DNA of 64,000 bases, taken from positions 10,275,658 through 10,339,657 of the forward strand of contig CM030704.1 of assembly GCA_017979445.1 (NCBI GenBank), written 5' to 3'. Source of the DNA: Akebia trifoliata (taxonomy: Eukaryota > Streptophyta > Magnoliopsida > Ranunculales > Lardizabalaceae). This document shows positions 10,166-20,397 of this stretch, one piece after another. A model generated the notes under the pieces. It was not told where the DNA came from. It worked only from the letters and a program-made list of their open reading frames with translations, and made no database searches. Position 1 is the stretch's first letter. Each line of letters begins with the position of its first letter. The translations under genes were made by a program, and so were the position numbers.

Positions 10166-11907
10166 TGTAGACACCCCATTTTTGCATCCGCTTGATTAAT
10201 CAACTCGTCAACCCGATTGCAATGATTCCCAATGATGGATGTTATTTCCATTATTTTATTTTGTTACCGGAAATGTTTCAGAAATCTAGATGAGGTATCT
10301 CGAATTGACAAAACCTTAGAAATCACGCTACGCTAGGAAAATACTACTTTAGAAACATAGAAATCATCATTTTGTAGACCAAAAAGAAGCTTCACGATAA
10401 AAATCACTAAAAATTGATCAAATTACCAAAATACCCCTAACCTCAAAACAACTTTATAGCCTACGTTACGCTTAGAAAAACTCTCTCAAACACATAAAAC
10501 AACAAATCGAAACCAAATAAATCATTTCACCAATTTTAACAGAATTCGACAAAATTACGAAAATGCCCCTCATAAAGTTCATAATCATTTCACACAAAAA
10601 ATTTCATAAATGACACAAACTAATATTTCCATTGAATTCCTTACAAAAAATTGATTCTAAAACATCCTAAAACATTAAAAACCGACTTAAAACGTGAAAA
10701 GTCCTCTCTAGGGGTAAAACGGTAAGTTCACAATTTTCATAATTAAAAATTTCAAAATTAATAAATAAAATATTAAATAATTAAAGTGAAATATTAATGA
10801 AATTAATTTAAAAATTGAAACTAAAAAATCGATCAATCGGACTTTCAAGTAAAATTGTTGAGAGTTCGTTGGATATTTCTTTAAGGACCCCTCCATTTGG
10901 GGGTCCAAAGAATTAAAGATATAATAGAGGGGGGTTCTCCAAAAATTTAAAGTCAATCAAGCAAGACTAAGGTTAAGGTATTAAAGTCAATCAAGTGAGA
11001 CTAAAGTCAAAATTAAAGTCAATTAAGCAAGACTAAAGTCAAGATATTAAAAGTCAATCAATTAAGACTAAAGTCAAAATATTAAAAGTCAATCAAATAA
11101 GACCAAAAGTCAAAATCATAATAGAGTTCTAAAAAAATAACTCTATCTAATAGAGTTCTAACTAAAAAATAATTCTACCTAAAACAATTATAATTAAAAC
11201 ACAATTCTACCTAAAACAAGTCTAACTAAAACACAACTCTAATTAAAAGAACTCTAATTAAACACTAACTCTATCCAAATCAACCCTTAAAAAGTTCTAT
11301 AAATAGAGGTCCCCACACCCTATTTTCGTATCAAATCATAAACCCTAAGAGAAGTAGGTCTAAAAGCCCCCCTAGCCTCCCATAAACCCTAGTTTTGGAG
11401 CCCAAAATCCTTACCTAACATCCCCCCTTCGTTTTTAGCCTAAAGAACACTTAAAAGCCCTCCAAAAACGCTTCAAAATCCATAATAAACTCGAAGAGTC
11501 CAGATAAAAAAATAAGGAGATACCTTACCTCGGAGATCCGAAATCAAATCCGGAGACAGAACGAAGCAAGGGAGTACGGTACAAGGAGCTATTTTTGTCG
11601 GATCTGAGGGAACAAAGTCCTTGCTATCGGAAAGGTATAACTTTTTTTTTTTAAATTTTTATCTAGGTTTTTAGCAATGTAATTTATTTGGAAAGTTAGT
11701 AGAGACCGACTTTGGTCGGGCGGGGTTGGTGGCTAACACCTTCCAACCCCGTAACATGATCCCCGAATTCAACTTTTCTGTTCTAGATTAGTTCTTATCT
11801 ATTTAGAGTCATTAATCGGTTCCTAGACCGTAATAACTAGGTGGCGACTCCCAAACCTCAAGGGTCAAAAGTGGATCTGCGCACCCCGCGGATCGAGGGC
11901 GTTTTCA
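10166..11907 (+). repeat. 3' LTR of T2 (1,742 bp)
   Basis: Starts TGTAGACACC and ends GTTTTCA, followed by CACGG. Collinear with 1452-3225 with many point differences and fewer U3 subrepeats. It has the same TATA box (11298-11305) and the same GC-richer 3' block (GGTGGCGACTCCCAAACC). As the only full LTR left in T2 it resembles a solo LTR, but the attached internal sequence and 5' stub show otherwise. Confidence 0.9.
11298..11305 (+). promoter_or_regulatory. TATA box of T2 LTR
   Basis: TATAAATA within CTATAAATAGAGGT, aligned with 2613-2620 in T1. It is the likely core promoter of the LTR. Confidence 0.6.
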
Positions 11908-11912
11908 CACGG

Positions 11913-12560
11913 ATAGAGGATTGAAATCCAAATGCCTATATGAAAACTAATATCTTTGCTGGTGTTAAATTACGACTAATGTGATTGGGAGTTAACACTC
12001 CACTGAGATGTATACTAAACATCTCTACTACCTTCACGCCATCTAGACACGTGACCATACTTTTTGTGTGGTTTGTCTATTTTTGGAAATATTGATTGTC
12101 GTGATAATCAGTCCCAGCTGTTCATTTGCATTACCCCACCTCGTTTGTCAAATTCTCCAACGATCAATAGGTGTCCCAATGGTCGGATTACTCATACGAG
12201 GCAGTTAAGAGCATCTCTCAGTCTGTAGAGGAAAACGAGCCTTCAATACATGTGTGCAAGGTCTTTGGTCTTCTGGCATCAATGAAGATGAGCATGCTGG
12301 CCCTCAGGGATATGGAACCAGGGGAGGAATTTGACGAATATTAACTAGATGAAGACCGCACTCCAAACCCGGATTTTAAGAATATTTCCTAGCTAGATAA
12401 GATACCCCAGATAGGATACCGCTCTACCTTTGAAAATGTTTTCAAAGGACTTAAGAAGGTCAACCAATGTTGCAAAGATCTACAAGCTAGTCAATAGCAG
12501 ATACTGGCCTACATTGAAGAGAAGAAGGCACGTGCTGCTGAGAGTTTAGATTCTGATTAG
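11913..12560 (+). pseudogene. ORF in the env position of A1, second half
   Basis: Sequence resumes after T2 and its CACGG duplicate. Several frames give plausible but broken continuation, for example LLASMKMSMLALRDMEPGEEF near 12270-12335 and a final IEEKKARAAESLDSD-like acidic end near 12510-12560. The same end occurs after Copia C2 in element A2 (about 51478-51560), which confirms that both elements carried this ORF. Multiple stops; nonfunctional. Confidence 0.5.
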
Positions 12561-13932
12561 GATGAGTTTAATATAGATTATGATATTTTTAATTCCTTCA
12601 TTAGGTTGTTTTTCAATTCTTAGGTAAGATTTTATTCTTCTGCAATCCTGTTTCAGAAATCATCATTATTACAACTTTTAACTCTTTTCAGATTCGTTGT
12701 AATAAGAGTTTGCACATTAACACCCAATCCATTTCAAGTATAATCTAATCTTTTTTTTCTTTTTTTACTATTTGCATATTGAGGACAATATGTCATTTAG
12801 GTTTGGGGGTAATAGGTTAGTTCACAATTGCATTATATTTCATTGTTAGTTTAGTTTTATGTTTTTAGAAAAAAATTGAAAAAATAAAAAATATTTAACA
12901 CTTGCAAAATATTTTCTTTAAACTTTTTCTATGTATTGTTTACATATGAATTCCAAATCTCAGGCTCATGTCATAATTTTTTATCATAAGTTTTTTCTGG
13001 TTACTCCTCATAAAGAAAATCAAAAAAATACTTTGAAAATTCACGACATTTCTAATTGATTAAAAATAAGATTTTATGGAATAAGTATTTTCTTCTTCTC
13101 TATCTAGAGTGTTAGGGGAAATTGAATCTAGTAAACTATGACTTCTGTGTCCTTTAGTGGGCTTGTTAGAAGAAAAATAGAATTGGAGATAGCATGATTT
13201 AGACAGCAATCATATAATTAGACTGAGTACCTTAAAAAGGGCTACCTGTTTTTTTGAAAAAAAAGAACATTAGAAAAATGATGAAGTGTGAAAAAATTGA
13301 AAAGACCAAATCAAAGTAAGAATACTAGAATTGAAAAAGTACAAAAATAAAAAGAGTCTAATGAGACCAAATAGTTCAGTAGGATGAAAGTCATCAATGG
13401 TAAAAACATGAGTAAACTGAAATATCACAAATAAAGTCTCATAGAGGTATTAAAATGAACATTCACATATCTCACAATCCCATATATGATGCTTAGTTTC
13501 AAGTTAGAACTTAAGTAGAACCGACCATTCTTAGCAGTTAGGAGGTGGAATCTTGTTTCTAAAAAGATGTTGCTTTTAAAAAGAAAAATCAGAAAAATTG
13601 CACAAGCACTCAAGTTACTCTTGAAATTTTTTGAATTGAGGAGTGGAAACTAAAACTTTGTAAAACGTATGGACCTTTGATTGATTTGTGAAATATTGTT
13701 ATGTTTACATTACATCGATTGAGTTTGATTTTATATTCCTGTAAAGTATTTGAATTCTGTGGGTATATTCACTGCAAACCCTCATGAGTCAAACTCGTCT
13801 ATTGGGGGTAACTTAGGGGTTTAAGGGCTTGTTGCATCCGTTAAATGCAGTCGTGTAACCTATGAAAGTGATTTATAATTTAATTTTTATTTTATTTTTT
13901 CTCGGGACTAACAAAATCTAAGTTTGGGGGTG
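12561..13932 (+). other. 3' noncoding region and polypurine tract of A1
   Basis: AT-rich and without real ORFs. It aligns along its length with 51560-52994 of A2: GAGGACAATATGT, CTCAGGCTCATGTC, GTGTCCTTTAGTGGG, GAACCGACCATTCTT and TAAATGCAGTCGT blocks occur in the same order. It ends with the polypurine tract AAGTTTGGGGGTG at 13920-13932, directly before the LTR. Confidence 0.8.
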
Positions 13933-14415
13933 TGATCAGGGTTTAGAAAGTTGTTTCTAGAACTTTAATTACATAAACTTTATCGATAAATCATACACTA
14001 AATAATCTAATTGCATAGAGTTCATTGTTAGTCCATAATAATTCTTGTTTTTAATTTAATTATGTATTTTAGAACTAATTACTATTATTTACATGTAATA
14101 GGAATTATTCGCAAAGTTTCAAGATGAATCGGGAAAATTCGAAGTTACCACTGTGATCTAGGAAAAAAAAGACCATGAATCAAAATTCAAGACATTTTGA
14201 CTAAATTTTACCGTGGCAACATGGCCAATGGTGGAGCCGCCATCAACAGAGAAAGTCAAGTCTCGAATTTCGTACTGAAGCTTGGTGGCTGAACACCATT
14301 CGTAATAGACTAGTTCTTGGTATTTTTTATAAATACGGAATGCCTCTGAAATCCTAATTTTTACAAAAAACCCTAATTCTCTATAAATAAGAGACCAGAT
14401 CAAGTAAAATTATCT
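13933..14415 (+). repeat. Truncated 3' LTR of A1
   Basis: Begins TGATCAGGGTTTAGAAAG and aligns with the A2 LTRs (42398-43644 and 52995-54231) for about 480 bases, including the block with AATTATTCGCAAAGTTTC and a TATA box TATAAATA at 14382-14389. Similarity stops near 14415, just after the promoter, so R-U5 is gone. No right target-site duplication can be assigned. Confidence 0.8.
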
Positions 14416-14702
14416 AACTCCAACAAAATTGGTTTATAAAAAATAGACAATTTATGATTGTTGAATTTGTTTCAACGGGGTTAAAAGTTTTGAGACGAGA
14501 GATTATCCTCAGAAAAAAAAACAGCTTATTCCCAAACTTTTAACTCATATAAGATAACAATTTGGCTATGGTGTAAGTTGCCCTTATCAATTCGTGGGGT
14601 GCTTTTATAATCACTTATTCTAAAATCTAGAACCCTATTAAATCTCAGCCTACACCAGTCGAAAGAGGATCTCAGCCTACACCAGTAGAGAGAGAGAGAG
14701 AG
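14416..14702 (+). promoter_or_regulatory. Upstream region and 5' leader of the PPR gene
   Basis: Unique sequence between the LTR stub and the PPR start. Contains ATCTCAGCCTACACCAGT twice (14642 and 14669, 27 bp apart) and a (GA)n run at 14687-14702 ending at the ATG. GA repeats in plant 5' leaders can bind BPC-type factors, but nothing here proves that. I see no clear TATA box of its own; the LTR TATA at 14382 is in the same orientation, about 320 bp upstream of the ATG. Confidence 0.4.
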
Positions 14703-16449
14703 ATGTGGAGATCGAAAGGGAGGGATCTTCTCATCAGATGTTCAAGACGAACTGTTCCTTCGGTTCAAAATCAGGTACCATCTAAAACCTTAACAGTAAT
14801 TCGACCTCCTTCTCCACATTTCTCAACCTCGCTCTTACAAAACCCGAGATTCTTCTCAAACGAATCGAATTTTATCAGTCAAAATGATGTTTTTGATGCA
14901 AACCCTAGTTTTGTTTCTCAAGAATCAGAATCTCCTTCAGTGTTTTTTTGACGAAAACCCTAGCTTGATTTCACAAGAGGATATCGAGGGTGAAACCAAT
15001 GGTTTTTCCACCCAAGAAAATGAAAATGGTGACGAGCAAATGAGCAGTTTTGTCTCAGAAGAATCAGTTGTCGAAGAAATCACCGAGACCAATATCGAGC
15101 AGGTTGAGAGTGTATTATCTGTTCTCCAGAGTAGCTTGGATGGATCTCTAGAATCAAGCCTTGATTTGATGGATTTGAATGTAAATGAGGAGTTTCTGAT
15201 CAGAGTAATCCAAACCCCACTTGTTCCAGCTGAGAATTTAATCGGGTTCTTCAAATGGGCTTGGGGGAAACCAGATTTTTCAATTACTACTCACTCTGTA
15301 GATTCCCTTGTTCGATCTGTTGGTCCAGGTCTTAGAAAGAGAACTGTTAGAAATGCCTATGCTTTGTGGAACTTGGTTAAGGAAATTGGTGAAAAGGAGA
15401 AAGGTGTGTTAAACACACAGATTATCAACGAATTGATCAACTTGTTTTGGAAGTTGGGAAAAGGCAAGGCTGGCTTGGAAGTTCTCGATAAATTTGAGGA
15501 AATTGGGTGTGACCCAAATGCAGATTCTTACTATTTAACGATTGAAGCACTTTGTCGATGTTCCCTCTTTGACTTAGCTTGGTCTGTTTGCGAGAAGATG
15601 CTTAATGTGGGTAACTTACCTGATAGTGAGAAGATTGGTAATATTATTTCTTGTTTCTGTAAAGGAAATAAAGCAAAAGATGCACATTTGGTTTATTTGA
15701 TGGCAAAGGAGAAGAACAAATACCCTCCTCAATCTCCCGTTAATTTTCTCATCAGTTCTCTATGTAGAGAAGACGAAACTCTCAAGTTAGCCATGGACTT
15801 GTTGGAGGATTTCTCAGGAGATGCACGCAAGTACGCAATTAAGCCCTTCTCTACCATCGTTCTTGGACTTTGTAGAATCAAAGATATCGAAGAGGCAAAA
15901 AAGTTGTTGTTTAAAATGATTGATGCGGGCCCACCACCTGGGAATGCAGTATTTAATTCAGTCATTAATGGCCTTGCAAAGGCCGGTGAAATGGAGGAGG
16001 CAATGGGGTTGGTCAAGGTGATGGAGAGTAGAGGACTGAGACCGGATGTATACGCCTATAGTGTTATTATGAGCGGATATGCCAAGGGTGGTCAGATGGA
16101 GGAGGCACAAGGAATCTTATCGGAAGCCAAGAAGAAGCATTCCAAGCTTTGTCCTGCTACTTACCATACACTCATCCGTGGGTATTGCAGGCTTGAGGAA
16201 TTCGATAATGCTCTAGAGTTGTTTAGAGAGATGAAGGAATATGGCATTGTGCCAAGTGCTGATGAGTACAATAAAATGATTCAATCTCTTTGTCTCAAGG
16301 CATTAGACTGGGGAACAGCAGAGAAGTTGTTAGAAGAAATGAAAGAGAATGGTTTGCATCTCAATGGGATTACTCGGGGTCTTATAAAGGCGATCAAGGA
16401 ATTGGAAGGGGAGGAAGTGGAGGGTGAAGGAGTTAGTGTCAAAGCTTAA
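14703..16449 (+). CDS. Mitochondrial P-class pentatricopeptide repeat protein, one base out of frame
   Basis: PPR proteins bind organelle RNA one base per repeat and act in its processing or translation. From ATG 14703 the first ~80 codons give an Arg/Ser-rich, acid-poor N-terminus (MWRSKGRDLLIRCSRRTVPS) typical of a mitochondrial presequence. That frame ends at a TGA after a T7 run at 14943-14949. The next frame continues with no loss of sense (DENPSLISQED...) to TAA 16449, so an indel in the run separates two halves of one ~580-residue protein. After an acidic Ser/Glu-rich linker, about nine 35-residue helical repeats occupy roughly the last 330 residues (FNSVINGLAKAGEMEEAM, YSVIMSGYAKGGQMEEAQ, YHTLIRGYCRLEEFDNAL). 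There is no E, DYW or SMR domain. It lacks introns, as most plant PPR genes do. It recalls the At3g02650-type family; that assignment is from memory. The shift may be a sequencing error. Confidence 0.85.
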
Positions 16450-17804
16450 AATTTTTCAAACTTTCATAGGTTTTGAAGCTAATATGAGCTGAATTTGTTT
16501 AATTTAAATCTATGTATTGATTTTCATCTTACTGAGAAGATGGGGACAACTTTGCATGAGTATGCATTTCTTGTTTCCTTTTAAATAATTTAGGTTGTAA
16601 GATTTTTGTTCGTGTCTTTTCAACTTCATGATGACACCATTCTGTGAGGTCATTAGATGTAGCAAGCAGTCGGGCAACAAGCATTTATACCGTTATGATG
16701 GCCATTTTTTTTTTTTTTGATTAGTTAAAATTTTATTGAAAAAAAGGGGGACAAGTTGGCCCCAAATCATTATCAATTTACGGCCTTTTAAGGTTTAACA
16801 ACCATGTTTTCTTTGCACAATAATGGGTATTGTGACCCATAATAGAATTTTCGTATTTCCTTTTGATTAATGTTTATATTGGATGGATGTAATCATTTGA
16901 CAGGGTTGACAGTTTATTTGTGATCTAGTTCGTGGAGATCCCAACTCATCTCACCCATTGGCATATTCCTGTGATTGCTTGTGAAAGATGAGTGTGCAAT
17001 GCTTAATAGTGAGAAAATCACTTTTCTAGTTTTTTGGACTGAAGGTTTTCACATACTGTATGTTGATTCTGAAATCAAGAGTATTTATTGTTGCAAAATT
17101 CTTCTTCTGTCTTCCTTGTTTCCCTGTAAATCACCATATGTGCTTTTAAATTTTCATAACTAGCTCTCTCATATTTTGAGTGTTGGAATACATGGTTTAC
17201 TATGCTTCCCTTGTCACATTCATGGATGCATTCCATTTATCTCCTTGTAGTTCTGGGCAACACATCATGTTAGTTCTGGGCAGTGCAATTTTTATTTAGG
17301 ACTTGTTTCTACTTGGATGTTCTATTTAAAAAATTATCAAACAATTAGGACCAATGGGATTTCTACAATACTCACAACCTTCCACCAGGAGAGGGTATAC
17401 ATCAACCACCAGGCGAAGTAGGGGTGTGTCACACGTGATCATTCTGGACCAGATAAATCTCCATCAAGGTGTGTTGTAATTTTAACCTGTACAATCTCCC
17501 TCCTTCTATTGCAAATATTCCTTCTATTTTCCTTTTTATATTTTTCTAGTAGTTGATCAACTTTTGATGTTGAGTGCTTGCACGCACGCACACATGCCTC
17601 TGTGGCAGAGAGCATAAATAATGACTGAGTTTCAACAATGCAGTTGTTTGTACTTAGAAGCCTGCAGTTGCTGCCATGGATGACTGTTGTACCAGTTGGT
17701 TCCATATTTGTAGCTCATACATCATACATACCTACCAATAAAACACGCCCACCTCTTTTTTCTAAGTTAGATGTTTTTTTTGGCGCATTTATTCTTTTCT
17801 AGAT
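16450..17804. other. 3' flank of the PPR gene and intergenic DNA
   Basis: No convincing ORF. AATAAT/AATAAA-like signals are scattered in the first 250 bases, consistent with a 3' UTR. A stretch at 16710-16760 (T12 then AAAATTTTATTGAAAAAAAGGGGG) is a common plant repeat motif. Nothing else is recognised up to the target-site duplication CTATA of the Copia element at 17805-17809. Confidence 0.5.
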
Positions 17805-17809
17805 CTATA

Positions 17810-18229
17810 TGTTAAAATATGTTCCACATGAAAGGGTAATATGGACATTATTTGGACTTAATGAGATAAGGTGGTTATTGGCTTTTGAAAAGACATACAC
17901 GGTTACTTAATTAGTGAGAGATAATAGGGGAAGTTATTTTCCTATCTACCTACTTTTATGGGGAGTAGGATAACTGTTTTTCTTTTTGTACGTTAGAATT
18001 ATCCTCTCTCTACCTACATTTTCATTTTTATCAGATTTTCCCATACATTCTGGTAAAGCAAAGAAAAGGGGTTAAGTGAGAAATAATTTCTACAAGTTTT
18101 CTTGAAGAAGGAGATTTCATTATGGCTAATTCTGGTATGTTTTATGAAAGATTTATTTCCGCATAAAAGATGATTATGTGATTTTCATGATAGTTGAAGA
18201 TTCCTATTTCAGTGAAATTATTTTTTACA
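17810..18229 (+). repeat. 5' LTR of Copia C1 (420 bp)
   Basis: Starts TGTTAAAATATG and ends TTTTTTACA. It aligns throughout with 34389-34807 with roughly 6% differences and two small indels. The left flank is CTATA. Confidence 0.92.
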
Positions 18230-18231
18230 TG

Positions 18232-18243
18232 TGGTATCAAAGC
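18232..18243 (+). other. Primer-binding site of Copia C1
   Basis: TGGTATCAAAGC, two bases after the LTR. It is complementary to the 3' end of plant initiator methionine tRNA (usual TGGTATCAGAGC) with one mismatch. Host tRNA-iMet would prime minus-strand synthesis here. Confidence 0.85.
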
Positions 18244-18696
18244 TTGGTTGAAACTATCATGATTTTCCTTTTAATATAGAAATCGATTTCATTAATATTT
18301 TTTGATCTGGCTATTGTTTTATGTGCAATGTTTTGTGCTCATAATGTTCGGAACTCACTGTTCACTAATTCCGAAAATTCCTATGATGTTTACCGGATTT
18401 ATTGGGATTTTACGTTATTGGAATATCATGATTCTGTGTGGATATTTATTAGCATGTGTTGGTTTGATTTCGTATGAGTTGATTCCGAATTTGTTGGTTG
18501 CATAATGGTTTCATTTACTCACAATTTAAACTGTCGAATTATTAGCATAAATGTTCCATTAATTGTTTTGAGTCTTGACGTTCGCTGGCCATCTTCTTTG
18601 TTTTTTTTATTGGGCTCACTATTTTGTTTAAATGATTACTTTTTGGTGAGCATTTGTTGGGCCGTATGGTTTAATGCATGCAGACCATTTTTAGTA

Positions 18697-18762
18697 TAGG
18701 ATTTTGAACTCAGAACATAGTGTTCAAAACAATACATGCTTACCAATTGAGCTACTCTCTTT
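18697..18762 (-). repeat. tRNA-like SINE head or tRNA relic
   Basis: On the minus strand 18759-18735 reads GAGTAGCTCAATTGGTAAGC, a good A-box, and 18716-18699 reads GTTCTGAGTTCAAAATCC, a B-box-like T-loop. The spacing of about 35 bases matches a tRNA. The stems are too poor for a functional tRNA. It lies in the untranslated leader of Copia C1, so it is either a SINE fragment inserted there or chance similarity. Confidence 0.4.
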
Positions 18763-19062
18763 CATGATAATATTTTTTATTCTAGGATATTATTTATTTG
18801 TTTTGAATGTGGACATATTTTTTGCTTGGTTATTTATCAATCAATATTTATATTATGGTTAGCATGTTGTCACCAAAGTGATCTTGTTGGGAAAAGTTAT
18901 AAATATTGAATTGAATTATGACTTTGCAAAATTGTTATGGAATAATTATTTGATTATTATGGTTTTACCCAAAGGTGCACCAACTTTCAAATTGTCATTA
19001 AATTAATTAGGATAACTAATAGAATGATAGTGAGATTGGAATGGATGCCCAAAGGGCGATAT

Positions 19063-20397
19063 TGTCTAATTTTATGCACGCAAGTATACGTATCGAAACA
19101 AGTAATAAAGTGATGAGAAAGTATCGTTCCCAAGGAGATTAAATACCAATCTATTGCTAATTATCAATTTATCTCACTCTAATTTTATCCAAACAATAGT
19201 GAAAATAAGATTTAAAAATAAACAAGGAAAATAACGTAGACAATAAATTTGCAGATTTAAAATCAATGAGTGGTAAAACTTAAGTTTATAATTTCCCCCA
19301 AACAATCCACTTGATTAAATTCTCCTTCCTTCTATGATAAATTAGTCTACTATGATTGTCACCCAAGAGTATTAAATTCTCTACAAGCCTCTATCGATGG
19401 TCATGTAAAAATACCCTCCTAGATTAACTCCTTATATGTCTATGAGAATTAAATCAAGAAGAATTCATTAAGAATAGATTATCATAAATGATACATACGC
19501 AACGTGAGTATATGTCTATCTCAAATTAGCGTATGTTATTCTATGTAGGTCATGAATACAAAACAACTTTGTTGATATTATTAAGGTTCATCAATTCAAT
19601 TCAATCAATGACCAGTTAATTAAATCGCATTAAACATTGGATAGAATAAACAATCACATGTAGAAATAATCATAGAAGAAAGACGAAAAATTAATTAAGC
19701 ATCATGAATGGGTTTCATTATAATCCTAGAATGGAAATTAGTTCATCATTGAAAATAAAATGCAATTACAAAAGTATTCAGTCATTCTTAGAGATTACAA
19801 AATTAAGAGAAGAAGTAAGTTCAGGAAAATAAAACTCAAAAGTCGATCTTCAAATCTTGTCCTCATTATCAACTTTCTGCCTCCAAGAAAAACCTAGAAC
19901 TTGTGAACCCTCTAAAAGTTTGAATCTTTTCTATTTATAGGTATGGAGTCATTAAGGTTTAACTGTATCCAAATTTGCCTTTAATTTGACCCAAAAAATC
20001 AACGAGTAATGCTGAAAACGTAATTAGGCCATAGTCTCTCAAAACATGCTATGCTGTGGCTCGCATTTTATCTTCGTGTTGTGCAATTCTTGAACTTGCG
20101 TTGTGGCCTCGATTGCTATCAAGTTGCGGTTTTAAGACTTTTTAGCTTGTATGCATATTTTTCTCTTCCGAGAGTGAATCAATTTGGAGATAGAATTTCT
20201 TCTAAATATTGGTAATTATCCCAATATTCTATTATGCTTCTGAATTGCAAAATAAGCATAAAAACCAAATAAAAACACAGAATCACACAAAACTAGAAAA
20301 CAAACTAAACTTAAATGAAAACAATTAAAAGACTCAAAAATTAACAAAATATTATATCTAAAAGTGGTTAATTCGCAGGTATAAAACCTACTTATCA
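19063..20397 (-). repeat. 3' LTR of A3 (1,335 bp)
   Basis: On the plus strand it runs TGTCTAATTTTATGCACG to CTACTTATCA, matching 28559-29861 with many differences and a few indels. The minus-strand TATA appears as TATTTATA at 19932-19939. The polypurine tract lies just inside it (plus strand AATACCTCCAAACTT at 20398-20412). Confidence 0.9.

Larger units (their letters stand above)
9412..11907 (+). mobile_element. T2: 2.5 kb deletion derivative of the Tat-like T1 family
   Basis: Flanked by perfect 5 bp direct repeats CACGG (9407-9411 and 11908-11912), so its ends are real. It consists of the first ~135 bp of the 5' LTR, a 34 bp minisatellite, about 270 bp of 3' internal sequence with the polypurine tract, and a full 3' LTR. 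All gag-pol is missing. It sits inside the post-integrase ORF of A1. The join between the 5' LTR stub and the minisatellite shares the letters TCTCG(G)AACT with both parents, pointing to deletion by microhomology after insertion. Confidence 0.9.
3226..14415 (+). mobile_element. Athila-type Ty3/Gypsy element A1, decayed and interrupted by T2
   Basis: Contains in order remnants of gag, protease, RT, RNase H, integrase and an extra ORF in the env position, then about 1.4 kb of 3' noncoding DNA, a G-rich polypurine tract and the first 480 bp of a 3' LTR. The 5' end, including the gag N-terminus, is missing where T1 sits, so T1 inserted into A1 or cut it. T2 (9412-11907) interrupts the ORF after integrase. 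The 3' LTR stops near 14415, losing R-U5. Coding frames are full of stops and shifts, so the copy is long dead. A2 shares its LTR family and its 3' noncoding part. Confidence 0.85.

Noticed and set aside
3226..14415. Endogenous pararetrovirus instead of a Gypsy element
   Set aside because: Order protease-RT-RNase H-integrase with an HHCC/DDE integrase, tRNA-Asp-type PBS in relatives and true LTRs all indicate Ty3/Gypsy; no movement-protein or caulimovirus coat motif seen.
17439..17705. Minus-strand 88-codon frame downstream of the PPR gene
   Set aside because: No recognisable domain; overlaps probable intergenic DNA before the Copia element.
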